36,176 bases of DNA. It comes from Lingula anatina (Eukaryota > Brachiopoda > Lingulata > Lingulida > Lingulidae). The stretch lies in NCBI RefSeq assembly GCF_001039355.2, contig NW_019775393.1, positions 412,498-448,673 on the forward strand, read 5' to 3'. Shown in pieces: positions 1 to 11,100 of the stretch. Each line of letters starts with the position of its first letter. Position 1 is the stretch's first letter. A program made the position numbers and the translations under genes. The notes beneath the pieces were generated by a model. That model was not told the origin of the DNA and made no database searches. It saw only the letters and a program-made list of their open reading frames with translations.

Positions 1-18
1 CACACACACACACACACA
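1..18. repeat. (CA)n microsatellite
   Basis: Perfect CA dinucleotide run at the left window edge, in an RPTP intron; it may extend outside the window. Confidence 0.95.
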
Positions 19-90
19 TCCTTTTTACATAAATCACAAAAAAATAACAAAGGACCTGGGAAGTGGGAAAAAGTAAAACAGTATACTTAC

Positions 91-429
91 ATCCATGTGA
101 CATGCATTTATGTAGTCTGAGTGTGGATTTCCTGGCAACTGAGACAGGACAACCCTACTGTGGTCATCTGAAACAACATCCAAATATTTTTAATTTTCAG
201 TAATATTTTAATTTTTTTTTATTCTGAATGAATGAAAAACAAAATTTGGTCTTCGTGTCTTAATTAAAATGGACAATTGGAATAAAAGTAATTTAAAGGG
301 GTGAAAATAAGATTATTCTTTGTCAAGAGTTATCTTCTTACATGCAACTATGTTTGCGTAGCGGTTCTTCTTTTTGTTCTCAGGTTTTTTGGCAACATCC
401 CAAGAAGCAGTTTGTGCAGAAGGCAATGA
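91..429 (-). CDS. RPTP exons 21-22: start of PTP catalytic domain D1 (gene continues off the left edge)
   Basis: Exon 21 (342-429) reads S-L-P-S-A-Q-T-A-S-W-D-V-A-K-K-P-E-N then K-N-R-Y-A-N-I-V-A. Exon 22 (91-167) reads Y-D-H-S-R-V-V-L-S-Q-L-P-G then S-D-Y-I-N-A. KNRYxNI, YDHSRV and SDYINA are the first conserved motifs of classical PTP domains (phosphotyrosine-loop region). Exon 22 ends in phase 0 at a GTAAGT donor, so at least one more exon must lie beyond position 1. Confidence 0.9.
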
Positions 430-563
430 CTGAAAATGACCAAATAACATTGGGAAAAAGCTCACATTAAAGACAGTGTTACTCTTTTCCATATAAATAT
501 TGTAATATATTATTTTTTTAAATGGCATGTAACTAGACAATTTTTTTTGTTTCTGTGATGGCA

Positions 564-611
<48 letters not shown>

Positions 612-3600
612 TCCTTTCAAATCTTACCTCATATTCCTCTGCCAGCAACCCAGAATTCTTGGCATCTTGAACAAATGTGGCAAGATCCTGCACTCTGATG
701 GGATTGGAAACATTCCCATTTTGAATAAGCAACGGTGCCTGGTCAGGTTTTGGTGGGATTCCTGGCTTAGTGTAAACTGGAGTTTGAGTGGAAGGAGGTT
801 GGTGTAGTTCAGAGCTAGCAGAGACAGCTTCATTTGAAGCAGGAACTACATCTAAACAGATTGTAAAGGCATGAAAGAAGCACCAATTACCAAGAAGCAA
901 AAAAGGCTAGGAGTATGGTAAAATTTTTGTGGGCTCTAAACTTTGAGGTGTAAAGTTGGAGGATGAAAAATTGATTTCAACCCAATTTCAACTCTAATAC
1001 CCACCCCCTGTCCCTATTTGTTAGGCTGGAAATGAAAATATGATGAAAAAAGTCTCTCAGGTAGAACTTTGATGGACAAAAACTTAATATTTCAGGCATA
1101 TCTGCTCTTTGGTTTTCAACTGTACTTTGACTTAAAGATATTGTCCCCCCTTGCCCAAAACTCCTTATTTAGTGCCTTACATACAATCTTTTGGGAAATA
1201 AATAAATCTTCAGTGTTCAGTGACTAAATTAATTAACATTTACACATGTCATCTTACAGGAGCGGTCAAAATTGTGATTTTCGGGTAAAGATTTCTCAAA
1301 TATCTCTTTTACTTGAGCACCCACGATCACAGTTTAAACGTCGATTTAATGACACCATTTAGTACTCCAAAACCCTGCCAGCGATTATTCTTATTTTTTA
1401 TTTTTTCTTATTTCAGATTTTATCATTGATAAAGCAAAATAATGCCTTTGTTTAATTAGGGGCTCCTAACTCCATAACATTAAGCCCCATAATAGAAATA
1501 GAAAGGTGTTAAATTGATGATTAAAGCTTTTCTAATACACTAAAACAAAAAAATTTAAAATTAAAATATAAAGGGTTTCTTCATTGTTTTAAATCAGCAC
1601 AAAGATAGATGGATTACTGAATTATTAGATGCAGGAAAAAACTCATTTTTGGTATCTGGACGATAATAAAGGGTTACAATAACCTTAAATAACCAATCAA
1701 GTTCACAATATTTTTAACAATTATCTCTTTGTCCATGAAATTATACTAACAAGGTGAACAATTAACCAACTCATCAAAGTATCCTGAGAGACCCTTGATA
1801 TCATATTAAACCATTTCATCAGAGGCTTATGTATTTGAAAAGGTTTCTTCCAACTGACCCTCTGCTTACATTATAGAGTTCAAACATTTTTAACACTGAT
1901 ACACAGCAGCCTTTCTATAGCGTCCCTGGTAAGAAAAATATACAGCTACAAAAATGCAGGAAACGACAGGATGATGTTTGAAAAAACTAAGCACTATCAA
2001 ATTTAAAAGATAAAAAAACAGACAGGCAGAATAGCCCAATTCAATTTACACCTTACAAGTGCAAGGGGTGTTCTATTCTAATGCATTGTGTTGCACAACT
2101 TTTCACAATGAATCATGAATTTGAGTAAAAAAAAATCTGTATATTTACTTTCCTTTTTTGATCATTAAAAAAAAAAGAAAGTGAATATATAGTTTTTCCT
2201 TTACTCAAATTCATTCAAAAAATCAATCATCTTTTCAGCTTGGGAAAAATACCCCCCCCCCCCCCCACACACACACACGAAATGAAAAGCAGTGATAATC
2301 AATAAAAATCAAAATTCTAATTTGAAACTGAGTATGAAATACTAGATCAGCTGGGTGAAATTGTTCTACAAATCAACAATATAAATGAATCTCACACTTA
2401 TAAGCTTTAAGTAGCGTTTAAAAATAACAAAACAGACAATTGCAAAAATCATACAATTTTGTGTAATTCTTACTGCTGAAGACATAAAGAAAAATCTGCA
2501 GGAGTTAATGGCAGGGGAAGATATCTTTGAAAATGATTATGTGCACAATAAAGAAATTTAATCAGATGCAAAAATGTAAGGAAAAGTACTCAATTACACA
2601 GTTAAACATTTTCATACTGAATAGGATTCTAATATGAAAATTAAATAAAAGTTAAATGAACAAAAATAAAGTACAGACTTCTGCTAATATCAATCTGAAT
2701 TTATTTAAATAAAACTATGTACCAATTAAATTAAATGTTCTGAAATAGGTGCTACATTGCCTTCCAAGATCTAACCCATTCAATACAACCTTTGTGGAGA
2801 ACAAATATGGATAGATCAAATTGAGAGAAGTTACCGTTTTTCTCTTTGTGGACCTTAGTTAGTGGTATGTTGTGGGAATCTCTTTTTGGCTTCTGACGTC
2901 TTCTCCTAGAAAAAGCAAACAGATGCAATGGACTCTTTTTAACAAGAAATTTGACACTATGAATGACATTTTGTAGCTCTATAATATTCCAGAAAATTTA
3001 GATTTAATTTAATCCATCACTGTTACAGATCTCATCTTCATAGACAATATGTTGCATACGTTTACAAGATGATCAAAAACTGACAGCAGAACATGAGTGT
3101 CATTAATGAGACAATATACAAAACTACTTTTACAATGCAGATGGCAAAATGTCTTAAGGAGTGTTTTACTCCACAGCAATAACATACATTAAACTTTATC
3201 CTCTATAGTGATTCATTTACCTCCAAACAATCACAAAAACTGCCAAACCAATAAATACCAACACCACTACTGCTACTGCAATTCCCACAGCAGTCCCTAA
3301 TGACAAACTTTTATAATCTTTCACTGAAAAGATGAAAATCACAGATGCAAGTCACCAATGAAGGTACCAATAACCTGAAACCCCTATGATATAATAAATC
3401 TTTCACCTTATACACTCACTTGTAGAAAAACAACAGGGTAGTTCCTGTCAAATGCAAAAATTTAATATCAACAATGTTATTTTAACATGAAACACATTTT
3501 TAACAAAGAGATTTTAACATATGGAGACAAACCTGTGAAAGCATTACCAAGACCTTCTAAATCTATAGCCTGAACTTCCTGATAAGCAGACTTCTGATTT

Positions 3601-5073
3601 CCCTATAACAGAAAAAGAAAAGGAGATGTGCTATTTGTCCAACGATTTCATTATATGCATTTGGAAGTATAACATAAAAGTCTACACTCAGAAACTTTGA
3701 AATAATACTTACATTTGGAAGCTCAGCTAGAAATCCAGTGTAAATCTTGTACTGCTGGTTTTGTACCAAAGGAGGATTCCTGTATCCATCATACACTTTC
3801 CCATCTCCAACCACCACTTCCTTCCCAGAGTCTGGGTCTAATTCTTCATATGACAACTGAATGGCAATATACTTGGTATCACGCTTTTGCAATGCATTAT
3901 CTATGCCAGTGAGGGTAGACTCATCAAATGTGACAATATCCCTTCTTTTTCTTAGTGGTCCACTCTGTTTTTCCACAACCACACGGTAGTACCTTTCAAA
4001 TAGAATTTTCCAAAATAAAATTATAAGGATCAACATAAAAAATGATGTCTAAGTTCATTCATCTTTTGCCATATAAATCTTCAGTCCTATAACATATAAA
4101 AATTGAATTATATTTACACACACTACACACACTTACTTGATAGGCCCTTCATATTTAACAGGATAAAGGCTTAATGTAACAGTAGTTGGTGTGACTGCCT
4201 CTTTGCTTATAGAAACCATTGGCATTATTTCTGAGGTAACACCTGAAAGAAGTGGTAGAAAACAATGAAGGTTAGATGAAGGNAACATATAACAATTTAA
4301 TTATATTTACACACAATACACACACTTACTTGATAGGCCCTTCATATTTAACAGGATAAAGGCTTAATGTAACAGTAGTTGGTGTGACTGCCTCTTTGCT
4401 TATAGAAACCATTGGCATTATTTCTGAGGTAACACCTGAAAGAAGTGGTAGAAAACAATGAAGGTTAGATGAAGGAATATGTTTTTCAACAAATTATTCA
4501 TAAAATCAAATGAGGCTAATGTATTTTACAAAGTTTGACAATGATATCTATTCCTTTTTTGCATAGCATGCAATACACGGAGTAACTGCATACAAGTTTT
4601 CAAAGATTTAATTTTAACTCATTTAATTCACACACCCAAATATGCATCTTTGATATTTTTCACCTTTTGAGCACAGTCAAGGTTTATAAGGTGGGTACAT
4701 ATCTTTTACCCTAAAACATACTATTAGGTCAAGAAGACCCATTCATGATCCTTCCCAGACACCCCATTAGATACCTAGACTAGTCATTTCACCCTAAATC
4801 CCGACAAATTGACAGGAGCTAAAAATAATAGTTCTATCATTGAGATAGTACATCATAAAAAACCTACTAGGTAAATCTGTCCAAAATGTCTGATTTACAG
4901 GTTCCCCATATTCATATGTCTTTGCCCGTACTTGAACTTCATATTGGGTGGAAGGTCTCAGTCCTTCTATAACCAAATGGAACTGATCACCTAACACCTC
5001 CTGGACTCTTTCTCGGTTCTTGTCCAGGTCCACAGGGAAAAAGGAAACCTAGAAAAATAAAATAGATCAATAA

Positions 5074-5123
<50 letters not shown>

Positions 5124-8100
5124 CAGGCCAAAAAAGTTATGCAAGTTTTTTATATTATATGGTTTTATTACACTTTTTTTAATACAATATTGTTGCTTAA
5201 ATGGTATTATGTTGTTTAGTAACAAGTGTGCCCTCCCCAGCTGCAATGCAGGTTAGAATCTCCTCCTCATGGACCATACAAGGCTTAGGGTATTCTTCTC
5301 CACTCTTCCACTAGTGCTTCTCTTAATTTTATGATGATGGTAGGCTGTGGCTGGCAATTATAAAGTCATCTTCCCAGTTTATCGCAGGCATATTCAATGG
5401 GAGGCAAGTCAGGACAAAGAGTTGGCCATGAGAGAGTCTGGATCTGCTCCTGCTGCAGGTATGCCAGTGCTATCCTGAGAGTATGGAGACTGGTGTTGTC
5501 TTGCTGGAACAGGCCTAGAGGGCATTCCCAGAGATTTAGATCGATGTTACTAGATCGACCTAACTCCCTGGGGGTTCACGCTAAATTGCAGTCAGCCGAC
5601 GGCGCATGGAAGTTAAAAACCCCCTTACAGCTTGTAGTAGGCGGGACGGACATTTAAGCCAGATTATCTGACAGTAATCTAGTGAGACTCCCCACAGGGA
5701 TAGATCGATCTAAAATCTATGGGAATGTGCCCCTAGTGTTGGGTCTTGATGCATGGACGGCAGAACAGCTGTCTTTAGGACTTCATCTGTGTACCACTGG
5801 CCAGTCAGATTTCCATCAATTAGCACGAGTTCTGTCTTGGAATGGCCACTTATGCCTGCCCAAACCATAAAACTTCGTCCACCAAAGCAGCCATGTTCAA
5901 CCACTGCCACATCAGAGAACCCTTCTGTCCGAATGTGACAAACAAAACTGACCTCGTCAGTGGCCAAGATTTGATTTCACATTGATTGCTGTCATGCTAA
6001 GCGGTAAACCCTGGTGTGGTTTGCAGCATCTGAGATTGGCTGCTCATACTACCTGGTTACTGATACCAGGGTTATGATGTCCAAAAGTGTTATGTGCTGT
6101 CAGGGATGAATTTTGAAAGGGATGACACAAATGCTGCGATACGACATACTGATCCTGACATTATGCAGTTTCTTTTAGTCTGCCACTACTCAGCCTGTCA
6201 GCTGTGCTTCCTGAAACATTGTACCGGTGTCACATCCATGATATTGTACTCTAATGTACATGAAGGGCTGCAGCCACTGCCTGGACCCGTATCCCAGATT
6301 CCATCATGCCATTGGCATGACCCCTGTCCAGATCAGACAGCTGTGGCATGACATCCGTATGGCATGATATCAGTATCTGTCTCCGAGTTCAGTGTCCACT
6401 AGCATTGATTTAAAAACCATTTAAAAAAAAACTATTAAAAAACATTTTAAAAAATGTAAATTATCGGTATATATCCGAGATTGAACAGTTTTTATGTTGA
6501 TCAGTAAGTACCAAAGCAATGTCCATGATGCCAGGAAAATCCATTATACTGTACACAGTAGGTATTATTTGCATCAAAATATTACAAAATCCCTCTAAAA
6601 GCTTATATGGATAGAGTAATGACTATGATAAACAATTAACTATATATTATGTCAAAAAAAAAAAAAAAAACTGGACAAAGAAATCTATTATTTTTTAAAT
6701 AATTCTAGTAGAAAATATGCGATATCTTGGCGAATGGGTTTGTTCATTACCCTTGTGCAGCAAAAGCTTTACTTAAAAAAAATAAACGTAAACAGTTCTG
6801 CTGTGCCGTCTGTAGAAAACACAGTAATTTACCTGATAATTCCTTATCAGCCCATTCCTCTTCCAAGGCTCTAACCAAGAAACATTGAGAGTTGTGGGTG
6901 TGGCAGAAATCAAAGTTAGGTTTTCTGGAGGCTCAGGGACTGAAAAAAATAATTTTTCAGATATCAGGCATATTGTCCCAAACTTTCTGCTTTAAATGTT
7001 AAATAACAAACTAATTATTTGATAAAGATGCCATGAGAATGAATCATTTCCATAGCCTGAAATCAAAATATCAGATAACCATTACATGCTTAAAAGATAA
7101 GTAATAGTCTAGTCTCCATGTAAAGAAAATACGGATGACGTAAAAAGCATATATAAAACGCATATATCATACACTGAGTGAGAATGAAGCAAGAATACCT
7201 CTAGATTTCAAAATATAGCAAATGAAATTAACTTACTGCCTTCTGTGGTCCTTACAAAATATTCATCACTGTCTGCTCCACAGCCACTCTTCGTGCAGGC
7301 ACTCACCTATTCCAATCATTAAAATTTCAAAAAGGTTCATCAAAAACAATTCCTTAAAAATATAAACAAGTTAAAGCATTGAGGAACGGATGTCTACGTT
7401 AGATCCATGCTCCAAATGGACACCTCACATAGGGTTTCAGTACCTACATAGACACCAACACCTTGTTTACTATAGGTTTTAGCTAGAATTAATCAGTTCA
7501 GAGGGAATTATTTTGACTTTAATCTTTCTCTTCTCTTTTTAAATGTCTTGTCTAATTCTCTAAAAGATGTCCTTCATTAGGTTTTGCATTAGGCTGTATT
7601 ATAATGCCAGGCATTTTAATGGGAATTTCAAGGATTTAAATTGGGTCCTTTAATGGTAATAACCCTGGCTACTGAAAAGAAGGCAAGGCCTAGGGAGTTG
7701 AAAGTATTTGCATACATTTACTGAAACAGAAAAATGATAATGTAATTTCTCACTATAAAACATCACATAATACAATGAACTTTTTAATGTGGGGAAAATA
7801 GTAAATTCTACAGATGCTATAATTTTTAAGTCATAATTTCTTAAAATTTAAATATTCCTATTGAGCAGTTGCAACAAAAAAGCAAACAACTCTACACAGT
7901 AAAAGCATCACAAAATGCTATATAGAAATATAATTTTTCTGATTATAAAATTATGTGTGAGTAAGTTTGATAATTCAGGCCCATTGAAAAGATAAAGTCA
8001 TTACTGTATTCATTTTAGAACAATCTTTTACCTTTACAACATAGTCTGTATCTGCTTGCAGTCCTTTATGTATCCAGTAAATGTCAGTGCAACTATCACA

Positions 8101-11100
8101 GTTTATGGGAGCTGAGAAGGTATCAGCATTCTTCTGCTTGTATTTTATCTCATAGCGGGTTATGACCCCATGTGCTGGACAAGGGACCTCCCATTGGATT
8201 TCTATGGCAGTGGCATTGCTGTTGGTTCTGATATCGGTGATCTTAGGTGGAACTTTGAAAACAGAGATACATATATATGCAAACTTTCTTGAAACATAAT
8301 CAACAACATTTATAACTGCACATTCTCAAATGAAACCAAAGTGCAGTAAATATCAAATCAACATTAAAATAATGTACACTTTATATTACCAATACGCATG
8401 ATAATTCTTCAAAATAAGAAATCTATATTAACATAAAACTTACCATCTTCTAATGTTTTTACTGGGATCTCGCTGCTCCAGGGTCCACCCCCTTGATTGT
8501 TTTTAGCTCGCACACGGAATACATAACTGGTAAATGGCACTAACTTATGAATGGTCACTGAGAGAGAACTTGTATAATTATCTATAGTCCCATAGACACA
8601 GTCAGAGTCATTTGCAGGTCTAATGCTATAGTCGTATCCAATGATAGGTCCATTTTGACAATCACATTGGAGTTCAGCCCACATCATGGTAACAGATCTT
8701 TTCTTGCAGTCAGCAGTTTTTGATTCTGGACTAGGAGCACATGAAGGAGCTAGAACATGAATATTTACAGTGTAAAATGGATTGCACATTTTATGAAAAT
8801 TATACTTCATTTTTTTTTTAGGAATCATGATCTTAACAAAATTACTTACTTTATCAAAAGTACATCAATGACATTGCTGTTAAATCATGACTAGACATGG
8901 CAAAACTGTTAGAAGCTGTGACATTAAAATATTCTTAAAATGATGTACAAGATAAAGTTGTAATATCAAATGAAAGCAATCTTCAAAATGATTACAGATT
9001 TTTAATAACTATAATCAATACATTGTGAAAATCAAAACTTACCCACTGCAAGTGTTTGGGGCATGACTGAATTTCTATCCCCATTAACGTTTTTTGACAC
9101 ATTGATGACATATTCAGAAAATGGTAGCAATTTCCTTATTTCAAAAGTTGTCTTATCTGTAGATTCTTCAATTCATTCTCCATTTTGTTTCTGACAAGTC
9201 CCTAATTATGCACAATAATCTAATTGTGCAACAGTACACATCCATTCCACATTACAGGAAATCTGTATCAATATAATATTTTAGATCAAATTTATATAAA
9301 CATTTCAATCATTTCTGCAATTATTACAACAACAATCTAAAATCCTACCTGCTTCTAAAGTCTTGATTTGTAGCAATTGTGGATCCCCCTCAAGTGCTCC
9401 AGAAACCGCTTTAATAGATATATCATACTGTGAATTTGGATATAATTTTGTAAATGTGTAATGTGTTGTTATTTCACTCAATAATGTAGATGTCTGGTGA
9501 TCTGACAATTGACTGCACTCCTCCTGTAACCTGAATGCTGTAATATTGTACCCTGTTATATTACAGCCAGTGAATCTAGGGGGGCTCCAATGAATGGTGG
9601 CTGACATGGGAGTAATGGAGCCTTTTGTCAGTGAGGCAACTTGTGCAACAACTGAAATGGAATGAAATGGAAATTTCTTGATTTCCATTTACTTACTGTA
9701 GGACCCTACTATACAAATCTAAAGGGATGACAACTTAATTTTGACCAAAAATGGCAATTTTCCCTATATTTACAAATTGTTATTGAATCTGTTCTAATAT
9801 TAAAATTAAGTCTCTGTTCTTTTTAAGCTTATTCTTTTTTGTAATAATCTCTTAATTCTCAATCACCAGAGCATTGAATCTACATTCTAAACTACCAAAT
9901 AAACAAAAACGTTTTGTTAACAAACCTGTAGAAGTTGTTATGGTGTTTCCCTTTGAAAAGCCAGAATTGTCCTTTTTATTTACAAGCTTTATTCGGATAT
10001 TCCAGTCTGTGCAGGCAGCAGTGTCAAAGTCTCTGTATGTTGCATTGGCTGCAACAGTTTGTGTTACCTCATTAGCATCAGTTCCATTCTTATACCTAAT
10101 TCTAATCTCTCTTCTATCCTGGCACTTCCAATTTTGATCAGTTATTTTCTTAAAAAAGCAAAATATTAAACATATCACATATAATTTAAATTCTTAAACT
10201 TTAATTTAGAAGGACCATATAACATAATTACAACACTTCTTCAGTTTGCTACTAAGATAACTGTAGCTGAATTTTTTTCAAAGACTAAAATTTTCATTCT
10301 TGACACACTGCAGCATTCTTTTGATATGAATTCAGTAGTATCTAAACTCACATTCCAAGTAACCCTGATAACTCTTCTATTAGACTCTGAAACCTCTCGT
10401 ATATGGAACTGGCTGGAATTAAATCTATGAGGCTCTGAAAGTAATATGGAAAGGGAAAGCTTTAAAAAATTTAGTGAAATGATACTTTATGTAAATATAT
10501 ATCAATAATTAAATATATAAATATATATAAATATATAATGCTCAGACATGTATGGATTAATAAATAAACTTACTGTCACACATTGTTTTAACTCGAGTGG
10601 TTTCATCCTCCAAAAAGGGGCCAAGTTGATTATCATCTTGTCTTATCCTCACCCTCACCAGGTACACCATATCAGGCAGCAAGTTAAAAACTGTGACCTC
10701 ACACTTGGTATTACAATCTTCTCCACTCTTGTCTATTGATTGCCATGTATCACCAAGTAGTTCAGCATATTCTAATACATACTGGATTCCTGGCACACCA
10801 GATTGATTACATGTTGTGGTATTCCAACTAACTGTGAGACTAGTAGCTGTTGATGTGGCTGAAGGTTTCTCCCCAAGTGTACCTTATAGAAAAAGTTCTT
10901 GTCACAGCTTGCAAACAGCAAGAATTAATATCCTTGTTTAGCACTCTAATTTTGGAGGCAAAACATTCCATGATCTTATGATCTGATAAATTAGCTTTTT
11001 TTATTCTTAACTGAATCAGACAAAATGTTTGTAATTTCCTACGTCATTTTTTGCCAGTGGTTTAAAATTATCTAGTTTTTTTTTTTTTTTTTTACGAAAC

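Noticed and set aside
4330-4435. Second copy of RPTP exon 15 as a genuine duplicated or mutually exclusive exon
   Set aside because: The duplicated block includes intron sequence and starts exactly after an N, and the same pattern recurs at two other Ns; an assembly overlap explains it better.
6094-6351. Plus-strand open frame of 85 codons in the 6.1-6.35 kb region
   Set aside because: It is antisense to the N-terminal part of the Tc1-like transposase remnant.
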